A program made the translations under genes and the position numbers. The notes beneath the pieces were generated by a model. That model did not search any database. It saw only the letters and a program-made list of their open reading frames with translations, and had not been told where the DNA came from. From Spinacia oleracea (taxonomy: Eukaryota; Streptophyta; Magnoliopsida; Caryophyllales; Amaranthaceae): 64,000 bases of DNA. The stretch is taken from NCBI RefSeq assembly GCF_020520425.1, contig NC_079492.1, forward strand, positions 144,057,861 to 144,121,860, written 5' to 3'. Shown here piece after piece: positions 22,996 to 33,011 of the stretch (position 1 is its first letter; every line of letters begins with the position of its first letter).

Positions 22996-23330
22996 ATGTT
23001 GCTTTGTACTTCCTCCGTTTCTGAAAGTTCTTTACGCTTTGAAGTATGTGTCCAAAATATGAAAACTTTGACCGTAAATTCTCACCATTATATACATCAA
23101 AACGTTACATGTAAGATCTTTTTAAATTGGACTCGGTATGTATTTTCAGAACTTTTGCATACGGCGAGGCTCGAAGCCGAGACCTCCCTTAAGCGGCATC
23201 AAGTTGCTTACCACTTGAGCCAACTCTATATTGGTAGTTTGTAATTTGTATTGCCTCTTTAAGACTCTTTTACACACAAAAATATGAGCATTTCGATTTC
23301 GACCATTTACATTCATACACGCATGCATGT
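22996..23330. mobile_element. Stowaway fragment cut by a tRNA-like repeat
   Basis: A Stowaway start (CTTCCTCCGTTTCTGAAAG, about 23010) runs to about 23150 and stops. The sequence that follows, read on the - strand, has an A-box-like GGCTCAAGTGG and a B-box-like GCTTCGAGCC, suggesting a tRNA-derived repeat. The outer limits are uncertain. Confidence 0.45.
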
Positions 23331-23490
23331 TATAGAAGTTCATGTCAACAGTAAATATGCATGTAACTCAAACTTCCATCTCATTAATATTTGTTGCATA
23401 ACCACTTAACAAGTTATTAGGTCCAAAATATTCATTACTTGATCGACCAGTGTTTGCCCGCTAATGGGCCATAATAAATCACAAATTCTT

Positions 23491-23636
23491 TTTTTTTTTT
23501 TTTTGGGTGTACCATCCGGTTCACCCTTAGGGCTAATCCGGATTCGGGGCGAGTTCTGAGTGGATAGGTTCCATTCCCCTCCCAATTGTTGTTGCGGGGG
23601 ATCGAACACAGGTCCTCCCTACCAAGTTCAGCCTCA
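23491..23636 (-). mobile_element. Complete SINE with 13-bp target duplication
   Basis: On the - strand it begins TGAGGCTGAACTTGGTAGG, with an A-box-like stretch, then carries the B box GTTCGATCCCC. It has a tRNA-unrelated body of about 80 bp and ends in a run of A. The exact repeat ATCACAAATTCTT flanks it at 23478-23490 and 23637-23649. Both the polymerase III promoter boxes and the A tail fit a plant tRNA-derived SINE. The intact duplication suggests a fairly young insertion. Confidence 0.93.
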
Positions 23637-23649
23637 ATCACAAATTCTT

Positions 23650-24284
23650 ATTTATAAGTGGTGTACAATATATATAAAATACCGGAATTAAAGTTAACTC
23701 AAAATGCTTAAATATTACCCGTACGTATGTTAAAGTTATTGGTTTTTTGCGACAAAATTTTTCGTTTTAATAAAAAATATTTCTTTAAAATCACAAATAA
23801 TGTATAAAATTAATCATTTAACCCCATTTAAAATGTTTATCTATCAACTTATTTTTTTTATAAATATAAAAGTTAATAAAAAAATATTAAAAATATTAAA
23901 AATATATCGTAAAAGTTACAAAAAACTTGGTAAAAGTTATCTCGGTGTACAATAAATTTATTGTACACCTTGTGCGCACAAGACCTTTCGTATAAGGTAC
24001 TACCTTTCTTATTTAAGGTGTTAGCGAGCGTAGGCGGAATTAGAGGAGCTGGAGGATGTCATGGCCCTCTATACATTTAAAAATTAAATATGCATTATAA
24101 AACACATGTCTGGGTACTTTACTCATTTTTTTTGGGGGTTGGGGTGGGGGAGGATTCCTCCTTAAAAGTTATTTTTCTGGCTTAAAAGTTTCCTAATTGT
24201 GCTTAGCTCTAGGTATCCTAATTTTCGAATAAAACATGCTTAAATATGCCTAAAATAGTAAAATGGAAACTAAATTAATCTGTA
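23650..24284. other. Intergenic, no gene
   Basis: AT-rich sequence with A/T homopolymer stretches. No element ends or coding content were recognised. Confidence 0.4.
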
Positions 24285-24837
24285 TGAAAATGGTCCAGTA
24301 CAACTTGTCCGCACCGTCCGGTCCTTCCATAACAGGAATGCAAGTTGAAGGTTAAATTTTCGATTTCTACAACGACCACCATTGATATGATGCTATCCCA
24401 ACAAATAAGCATTAATAATTTAATACACAATCAATTCAAAATCTGTCCCAAGCATTAATCTTTAACAAGCCCAAGAGATTCATTGCTTTGACAATGAAAA
24501 CGTTCATGCATCCATTTCTTTCGTAGGGTACCCCCATACCACAAGTTCTTAAATGCACCTAAACATGGCTAGCGGCTGGAATGGCCCGAGGCCCGACCAC
24601 GAAATGGCGGGCCGTGGGCCAGGCCTGGGCCAAGCCTAGACCAACTTTTTTGGAAAAGCATTACAATGCACGACATAACCCGGCCGGTCAAATCACGCTA
24701 AATTTATAAAATTAGGCTCAAGCACAACAACCCATCCCAACCTGGAACGAGAGCATAACGATCTTGGCCGGTCATGGGCCCCATTTTTGAATTTGTTTGG
24801 ATTGTCTCTGACCCTCCCGACCTTTACAAGTGGGTTT
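24285..24837. repeat. Third copy of the 0.6-kb intergenic block
   Basis: Matches 11800-12330 of unit 1 almost base for base in its left part. It is cut at GTGGGTTT by the hAT element that follows and resumes at about 26556. Confidence 0.75.
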
Positions 24838-26555
24838 CAGACAAAACAAAATTATCCGAAAAACCTACCCGATCCGAAAAAATGGGTACCCGAACCGATA
24901 ACCCATGGGTACCCGAACCGATATGATTATCGGTTCGGGAACCTAATCCGAAATTCGGGGTATTAGATATGGTTACAGATATCGTTTTATACGAGTACTC
25001 GATAATGATCTAATAAGCCGTTTTTTTAAGTTTTTCTCAATTAAATTTTTTATTTTCCCAAGAGCTCAAATCCTAAATGTTAATACTATCAATGTATAAT
25101 TTAAGTAAAGGAATAATTACTTTAAATAATCCAACCTTTCAATTATTATCTAATAATCCAACCTTTACACCCCATTAACTTTTATTGCACCCAACCGGTG
25201 ACAAACCCGCTACAACAGGTCACCTATACGTGTGTCATGTTACCCTTCGTTATAATTTATTTATTTTAAAAAAAATTGAATTTTTTTCTTCCAAATATTT
25301 AGTTGACATTTTTATTTAAAAAAAATAATGTTAAGAAAAACAATCTCACCACAACATCAAAATTTAAACATTGTTCGGTCGTCTTCAACATTTACATAGC
25401 AACGCCAACGTCTACACAACAACATGGTCAACAACTTTGATAACAACAACGCTGCCCCTTTCTTTCTCCTCCCCTCTAACACACCTCTGCCACTACACGA
25501 ACCATCACTACACCTCTCCAAGCTCCACCACAACCATCTTCAGCGGTTCAGCCCCACCTACACTAGGAACACCAAGAACACCACAAGCCCCAATTTGATT
25601 TGTTTAAATATAAAAACTTTGATTTTCATATGCTAAATTTAATTAAGTTTAATTTATTTGAAATTAAACACCAATTACTCGAATTTATACCTAAATTCCA
25701 ACAAAAGTTGCTCGAAGGTTTCCCAAAATCATTAGAAACATTTTAAAATGTCTGGTTCAGTCATGACTTTCCGGTAGATCCTGGTTGCGCAAGTGTTGTG
25801 CGGCTAGGCTTGCTAGAGGCGATGAGTCCTGGTGGCTCAATTTCTGGAGTTAGGGCGTGATTCTGTGAATGGGGTTTGGGTGTTAATGGTGGTCGAAGAT
25901 GATGATGAAGGTGGGGGAGAGAGGGAGTTTTGATGGTGGGGTGGTGCTTCAAGGAGGCGATGGTTGGTTTTTCTAGTGTGGTTAGGCTTGCTGGCAAGAT
26001 CAAGAAGAGGAGGAAAGGGGGGATCAGAAGCTGGGTATACAGGAGAGATTAGGGAAGGTTATGGAGGAAGAAAGAAGTACTCCTTAAGAGGAAGGAAGTT
26101 GAAAAAAAATGTTTAAACAAAAAACTTAAAAGTTCGACCTTTTTAACCGGTTAGGTTTTTGGGTTCAATGAAAGTTAATGGGGGTGCTAAGGTTAGATTA
26201 TTAAGATAATAACCCAAAGGTTGAATTATTAACGGAAAATCGTCGAAAGGTTGGAATATTTAAAAGTAATTTTTCCTATTAGTAATGTGGTCAAATCATG
26301 TGTTAATGTTGGTATATGGTGTTGAATAATATTACAATGATCTAGTTATAAAGTCTATTTATTTTCAATTGAATATCATAACATGCATAACGGGTACTCG
26401 TTAACCGATCCGGAAGTTTGGGTACCCTAAGTACGGGTACCAGAACTTAACGGTTCGGTTCATGGATATCACATTTTGCATTATAGGTTTAGGTTATCGG
26501 TTACCCGATCCGATAATGACATTGGTTTGGGTACCCAACCCATGTTCACCCCTAG
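24838..26555. mobile_element. hAT element containing a MULE-like element
   Basis: Inserted in GTGGGTTT|GGCATGG relative to the empty site at about 12319-12335 of unit 1. The right end GTTCACCCCTA is a standard hAT end. The left end is altered but continues into the typical AAAATTATCCGAAAAACC. Subterminal GGGTACCCGAACCGATA words are repeated in both orientations. No transposase is seen. Confidence 0.75.
25110..26276. mobile_element. MULE-like element nested in the hAT
   Basis: Long inverted ends start GGAATAATTACTTTAAATA on the left and GGAAAAATTACTTTTAAATA on the complement of the right, continuing through CCAACCTTTC. The interior (about 25370-26100) has a different, GC-richer composition with short open frames on both strands, so it could be captured sequence. 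No parent gene was recognised. The possible 9-bp duplication (TTAAGTAAA/TATTAGTAA) is degraded. Confidence 0.65.
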
Positions 26556-26717
26556 GTTTGGCATGGTCCAGGCCCGTTCAGGCCTTGGCCCAAAGGCCGG
26601 CCCTGACTATGCCATCTTTAATTCAACAAGCAGAAGTGCTATAATAAGGTGTTCAATTAGCAAATGGTTACCTTCATAGAATCATAGGTAATGAAATAAC
26701 ATCCAAAGCAAGATAGA

Positions 26718-27374
26718 TTACCTAACCTGTTCCAAAGCTTGATGCATAACATCATCATTTATAAACGGCCTTAACATCCACATCAAATGGTAGCTCTCCA
26801 ATTCTGCACTTGTTGATGTAAGATTCAACGATGAAACAATATTTTCCTGCATCTTGTAGTCTTGCTTTACCATGCTGTAAATTACTGCCATAAATGAAGC
26901 ACAACCAACAGCATCAAGCTTTTTTCGGGAAGCAATTACTTCTTGTTCAGAATCCTTAATCTCCATCTCAAATTGGTCATCAACGTTAATAACTAAAGCA
27001 TTGCCTGCCTTATCTAAAAGAACTTCAAGTTCGTTGACTATACCTTTGGCTCGGTTTAAACAGTCTTGAAGGCCACCCAAACTCGTGTTCAGATGACTTA
27101 CATTATTTGTGATATCACAGGCATTTATGCAACCAGCTTCAACATATGCATTACCCCTCTTAGTTTCATTTGCTTTAATGATGCTCTTAATCAGCTCTGA
27201 TGACTCATATATTGAAGGGCGTCGGAGAATGTCAAGTGATTGCTGAAATCTGGTGAATAACTTCCTTCCAACTTCCACCAACTCTTCGAACTTTATAACT
27301 CCCACCATGAACTCCGCCAGTATTCCCCTCACTTCATCATCAAGATTGGGTATTGGTTTTCCTTCGCCTTTCAT
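26718..27374 (-). CDS. Plant protein of unknown function (DUF7795-like)
   Basis: One coding exon of 218 residues. The ATG lies one base after an acceptor TTTCCAG, so coding appears to start in exon 2 behind a 5' UTR exon near 30695-30850. The sequence is soluble and helical, with no signal peptide or membrane segment. Conserved-looking stretches are RRPSIYESSELIKSIIKANE, AYVEAGCINA and LRPFINDDVMHQA. I recall KANETKR...YVEAGCINA as typical of a land-plant family listed as DUF7795 or a mislabelled 'FAD-binding protein'. That identification is from memory and no FAD motif is visible. A truncated pseudogene copy lies at 12514-13127. Confidence 0.75.
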   Translation of the reverse strand: MKGEGKPIPNLDDEVRGILAEFMVGVIKFEELVEVGRKLFTRFQQSLDILRRPSIYESSELIKSIIKANETKRGNAYVEAGCINACDITNNVSHLNTSLGGLQDCLNRAKGIVNELEVLLDKAGNALVINVDDQFEMEIKDSEQEVIASRKKLDAVGCASFMAVIYSMVKQDYKMQENIVSSLNLTSTSAELESYHLMWMLRPFINDDVMHQALEQVR

Positions 27375-30300
27375 TCTGGAAAGCCACGTTAAATTATGTT
27401 GTACACCAAAAATAAGAAGTAATACGGAGTATAAAAACTCATACATCCAAATGCACACACTAAAATCTAGAGGAATAGAGTAATATTGCAAGAAAGTGGC
27501 AAATTCAGCATGTATAGCTATAGATTCACCTATCATTTTTAATATTAGAAAGCACATCAAGAACACCTATCTCTTGTCTCATATCAATCACAATAACAGT
27601 AAGAACATTCAAAATTACCATCTGCTAAAGACATCATATACATTCACTTATCAAAAGAGATACATGTACAAATACCACATTGAACAGGATTATTAGCAGA
27701 AACAAGGTATTTCGAAAAGCATAAATTTCTAATATACTGGAGTAATGAAACAGTACATCGTGAAACTAGAGGGGGTATCATCTCATCACAGGTCTTTATG
27801 TCTGGATTATCAAGATGAAGCAATTTGGTAACCTGTGTCAAATCATACAAAATCCAAATCCCTCAAAATCATAAAATGACAAATACAGTTTAAGCTTCCC
27901 TTTTCCCTCCCTTCTCCACCTTTTCACCTCAAATCTAAAATTAACATCAAATTATACAAAATTCAGCAAAAAATGGAAGATTAAAAAGATGTAATGCATG
28001 AATTCACATGCTACATATTACTCCTAAAGCAAGCAGCTACTATAACCTAAAGCAGCGACTAGCGAGTAGTAGACATATGGTCAGGTAGCTGGTAAATTCT
28101 TATTCCAGTTCAACATCATTGGTGCATTTGGCATTTTGCAAGAAGATTATGCAATGGCAACAGACTAACTAGCCTACCTTAGTCTTTTAGCTACAATAAT
28201 CACATGGATGATTACATCAGTGACTTATGCTCTGCAGATAGCATTTGCCCATGTGTCACTAATTTGAAAAAGTCAGGGCAATAACATCATTTCCAGGTTT
28301 CAAAACTGTCATCTCAGTGTTTTCAATGGCCTTTGATGTGGGGCAGAGGGAGTTCATGGTGGCATTAGGCTTTAACTTGAAAATTTTGAAACAGAATAGG
28401 TCACAGGCATGCAAAAATATGTCACTTGAGTCTTTCCTTTACTTTCTCAATATCAGTAGGAAGTTTTTTCACATCTTACTTTCGTTATCCTTCATATTTT
28501 TCTTATTGTGATAAACTCACCTTTGTCTTTTCTAATTTACAGCTGTCATTTGAAACAACTAAACAACTTGTGATGATCTATGACAAAAAATAACTAAACT
28601 CCCAAGTACGAAAGATGCCAGATAAAGTAAACACTATGACCATATTAACTCTGATAATTTACGGTAACTTCATATTCCTATCATTAGAATAAGAAGTTCC
28701 TCCCCAAAACAATAAACAGCTGGTAACCGGTTACTCCTTAGCTAATGCATGCAACTCTAGTGGCAGCACAAGTATCAAAACAAATTAAATCTTAAAAAAC
28801 ATACTGCAGGCTTCAATGATTCAACGATCACATCATTATAGCATAGTATGAAAGGACCGAAGGATGTATACATGAACAATAGGTTCATATCATAAATCTT
28901 TAAGGACATCAACATCAACATGCGACCCTCATTATCCAATTATCAAGTGAAAGAATCCATGAACTCATCATTACTTCACTGGTGGACAACGTACCAGCTG
29001 AGCCCAGCACCCTACCATCATGTACATAGCATGTTTCAGTTTGCACATATAATACCCTCATCGTTCAATCGTTGCAAAAAATTCAAGAGTCCATAATCGG
29101 ATATGTTAGAAGCTTGATGGGACTCATTAAAATTTGATACAATAAAATAGAAGAGGGAATAAGGAATGTTATCATTATAAGAAAATGAGATAATATATAG
29201 GAAAGTAATGATCTATGTGGATAAATGGTGAATCCAACTCTTTTTAAGAGTCTGGTAGAAAGCTTACAATATTTGACTGACACTTCATGGAGGATCCACG
29301 ACTTCTCGTTTGGCAGCGGCAAAGTGAATTAAGGGATATTGTGGTAGTGATTTTGTTAGAGATATTGATGATCGAAAGAGTACTACTGGTTTTGTGTTTC
29401 TACTGATGAGTATGTTCCGTAGAGCTCCAAAAAAATCAAAATATATTGCTACAGTTAAGGAGATTATAAAATGAGCTTCCATTACCACAAATGGGAACCA
29501 CTGAGATCATTACTTATAACAAGCCAGCTCTTGCTTTGGTCAAATATCCAACTTTTCAAGACTGAAGCAAATACATTGACAGATTTGACACCATGTTCCA
29601 TATGCAATGCACCGGAAGAAGAGAAATTAACTTGAAGTTTGTAAAGTCATTGGACCAAATTATTGTTATCTTTACGAAACCACTGTAGTATTGGTAATGT
29701 CAGAAAGTGAAGTTTAGGGGGGGGGGGGGAGAGGGAGGGGTGGTGTTGTTAAAAGTAGATTAAATTTACAAGTTGACAATTAAAAATAGTGAATCTTCTT
29801 TAACGAAGAGTAGAAATAATAAGAAACCGAAAGAATATATAGGAGAAATTATAAGTGTCCATATGAACAAAATAATCACAATAGGTTCTTTATTACGCTT
29901 CTATGAATGATCTAAGGTCCAAATGAATGAGCATCGTGATTGAATGTTCACTTAAGATATCTACAAATAGGAGTACAAATAAATATGATTCAATATTTAA
30001 CCTAACCTAATAATTGTCATAGTTAAGATCACATGATCAAAGGAGTAAGAATGTGTTTGCAGCATTTTTGCTTGTCGGTCTTTCCTTCACATGGTAACAT
30101 ACAATCAAAGTTCAAGCTAATAGCCTATAGACGACAACAAGTGAATGCTAGCTAGCTTTAGCTACTACTCCATAGTTGATTAATCATTACCAATAGAAGT
30201 TTCTATAAGCTATAGCATAAACATTTTCGATGCCTCTATCTTATTGAAGCATAGTGACTAAAAGAAGAACTAGGTTCGCACAAAAACATGATCAAATGTT

Positions 30301-30694
30301 GTCAAGCAACAAAACAAGTCCAGCAAATTTCAAGGAATTCCACAAAATACAAGCTCATCTACCATGGCCAGCACACATGCAACAACCTCATCAAAACCCC
30401 TTCATTTATAATAGATGACTGCCCAGAAGAAAATTCCCCCTTTTTTGAGCTTTGAGACGAACAATCACCCAATAGCCAAACAAGCCCTTAACCTTTCCTT
30501 GCTCTCATCGTCAGTTTTCCAATAATACCCACAAAAAAAAAAATCAATCATACAACACAATTGCAATGATTTCCATTATAAATTCATTTCATCTTCAGTT
30601 AATTATACTAGTTTTGACAATTTGAGGCAACAAGTTAATTGATTTCAACAAACATTAACATTTAGAAAAGAGAAAAATAATTAGGGTAGAGTAC
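27375..30694. other. Intron of the unknown-function gene
   Basis: A 3.3-kb gap lies between the acceptor at 27376 and the donor at 30694. Apart from a decayed Copia fragment (29290-29700) I see no further exon. A short G run occurs near 29718-29727. Confidence 0.45.
29290..29700 (+). mobile_element. Copia retroelement fragment, fossil
   Basis: Translated pieces resemble the RNase H region of Ty1/copia polyproteins (an RDIDDRKSTTGFVF-like motif followed by the downstream terminal part). It is short, much broken and without LTRs, and so looks old. It lies in the intron of the unknown-function gene. Confidence 0.7.
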
Positions 30695-30850
30695 CTTTTC
30701 AATCAGGAATGTGGGCAATGAGGGTGCATATGGGAGATGGCTCTGCCTGCGGCGGCGTTCCGGCGGTGCGGTCACCGGTGTGAGACCAGTTACCTGGGTC
30801 TTGTGGGAGTCGGCGAGTCGGTGGCTGGGGCCTGGGAGAGAGTTTTTTTT
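30695..30850 (-). other. Probable 5' UTR exon of the unknown-function gene
   Basis: On the - strand a GC-richer leader ends at the donor GAAAAG|GTACTC (30695/30694). It contains an ATG with an eight-codon open frame and its own stop, a small upstream ORF. The start of the exon is not defined. The main ORF begins in the next exon at 27374. Confidence 0.5.
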
Positions 30851-30969
30851 TCTTTGCGATTTACTGAAGCATAAACCGTTAGTCCGTTAGACCCAAGTTC
30901 GTTATCGGTTTTTACTTTTAAGTCCGTAACTTTTACTCCGTTCCTAAATCAACATCATTATTTGATAAC

Positions 30970-31568
30970 TACTCTCTCCGTCCAAAACTATAGTCCTGTT
31001 TTTTAAATCGAGCGTCCCAAAATTATAATCTTATTTATATTTTTAGCTATTAAATTCCCCACTTTCTCATGTACTGTATTAATTAAAAATGCATTGAAAA
31101 ACTAATCATGTACTATATTCCACTTTTTCTATGTACTATATTTTGTTTCTCATGTACTTTATTCAACTTTTCCATATAACTTAATCATCATTGGTAATTT
31201 ATTCCACTTTTTCATGTACTCCCTCCATATTTATTTAAGAGATACACTTGGTCGAACACGGGTATAAGAAAAAGAATTGAATGAAATAAAGTAATAAAAC
31301 AAGTGGGATTGAGTAGATATTTTAATAAGAAAAACAAGTGGGGACCATGTCATTTTAGGGAGTGTGGGTGGGGTGGAGTGTAGATATATTATTTAATTAG
31401 ATGGTGGGGTTGATAAGTTACTAAAATGGCATATGTATCTCTTAAATAAATACGGTCGGAAAAGGCAAGTGTATCCCTTAAATAAACACAGAGGGAGTAC
31501 TATATACCATTTTTTTAAAAACCGTATTTTTTGTCAAACGGGTCTATAAATATGGGATGGAGGGAGTA
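30970..31568. mobile_element. Two nested Stowaway MITEs upstream of the unknown-function gene
   Basis: The outer element starts CTCTCTCCGTCCAAAACTAT and ends ATATGGGATGGAGGGAG next to TA. The inner one (31218-31499) has ends CTCCCTCCATATTTATTTAA and AAACACAGAGGGAG, also next to TA. They begin about 120 bp upstream of the leader exon. Confidence 0.8.
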
Positions 31569-31832
31569 ATATTTTTTTGTAGCTTTTTTGTCCGTTCGTA
31601 AATCAACATCATTACATAGGATGACTTATTTATATAATTGTAGTTTTTTGTCCGTTTCTAAATCAACATCATTACATAGGATGACTAATTTATGTATGTT
31701 ATTTGGCAAAAGCTAATGGACGTTCCAGGACGTTAGATTACTTGTTACATTTATTAGTCTTTGTAAACACGGAGTAGAAACTAAAATGTTTGTGCAACTA
31801 AATAAATATTACTCATTCTCTCAATAAAATAA

Positions 31833-32094
31833 TATTTCCTCCGTCTTTTAATACTCGCAACGTTCCTTAGTTTCATGCATGCCAATGCAAAACTTTGATC
31901 ATTTATATCTTAAATTCTCTTTATGCAAAAATTATAAAAAGTTGATATTTTGAAAATACACATTGAAACGAATCTAACAAGATCTCACAAGACTATTTTT
32001 ATCTTATATAAAAGACACTAAGAATAGTCAAAGTAGATTATATGAATAGTGACAAAAGTCCAAACGTTGTAAGTATTAAAAGACGGAGGAAGTA
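31833..32094. mobile_element. Stowaway MITE
   Basis: The ends are TTCCTCCGTCTTTTAATAC and GTATTAAAAGACGGAGGAAG next to TA. Confidence 0.85.
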
Positions 32095-33011
32095 TTTTGT
32101 GAATTGAAACTAAAATATTTGTACAAAAAATAAATTAAAGTGAACATAGAAAATTGTAATACGTTAACAAACTAATTTCCTCGAATTGTACTGTGCTACA
32201 ACCGCATTATTTGACCATAGAAAATTATAATATGCCAACTGCATTGTTTGATTACACTCCCATGTCCCACGCATCAAACAAGGTTTAAACCAAAAACACA
32301 ATCTCCAATAATTTCCTTTAATTTTGATATTTGGTTTTCTAAATTTTTGGATCAAAATGCTTGATTTGAATGTGCTCTCATAGTCCCATCCAATGAGGAA
32401 ATGGTTACATTCATGGATTGAATTTAGATAATGTCTTTTACGGCGTATTTTTATACTCTTATTACTCCATTGACCCTAAATTGACTAACAGTTTGATACA
32501 TGGTCAAGAACTCAAGATATAGGTAGATGTCAACAGTCAAGACAACTTGACAGTTACTTCGATTGATCACGGTAAAACTCATACATCATGGTCATGATCG
32601 AGACTCGTGACTGACCAGATTATTATGCAAGACTCACAAATTCGCGTTTACAACCAAGAGAACACGGTTATGCCAATAAACCGGGAAAATGTAGCAACGT
32701 TTAATCATTCGATCCAAAAAATTATTCTCACGTTTACAACCAGAGAACATGCTCTGATACTTCCACCTGTTGTCTGTAAAAACCTCCCCAACAGACAGAA
32801 TACATCATGAAATATGATTGTTATGCAAAATTTGTTAATAAGACATCCTGTCGTATCCTAACTTCTAGCAGTATTGGGAAAAAATATCGCTATTTGCAAC
32901 TAGTGAGTAAACCTCTCTAATAATAATGATACACTTATTCTATGACAAAAGGTTGATGAAAATTCCATACCAAAAATCAGGATGGTAGAACTTAGAGATC
33001 GAAGAACACAA
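32095..33011. other. Intergenic region downstream of OXA1
   Basis: No gene or clear repeat is seen. It separates the 3' end of OXA1 from the promoter side of the unknown-function gene. Confidence 0.4.

Larger units (their letters stand above)
16222..27374. repeat. Segmental duplication, unit 2
   Basis: Counterpart of 511-13127, with the same gene order. It carries a hAT pair at 16889-18068, Stowaways in intron 1 of the bHLH gene and a hAT/MULE nest at 24838-26555 that unit 1 lacks. It lacks the TTA microsatellite and several MITEs of unit 1. Confidence 0.8.

Noticed and set aside
25371-26003. Small open frames in the MULE-like element as genes
   Set aside because: Low-complexity Ser/Thr/Pro-rich frames on both strands without domains; more likely captured or random sequence.
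27375-27566. N-terminal extension of the unknown-function protein beyond the ATG at 27374
   Set aside because: The extension crosses an acceptor TTTCCAG and reads as intron; it is not in the pseudogene copy's conserved part.
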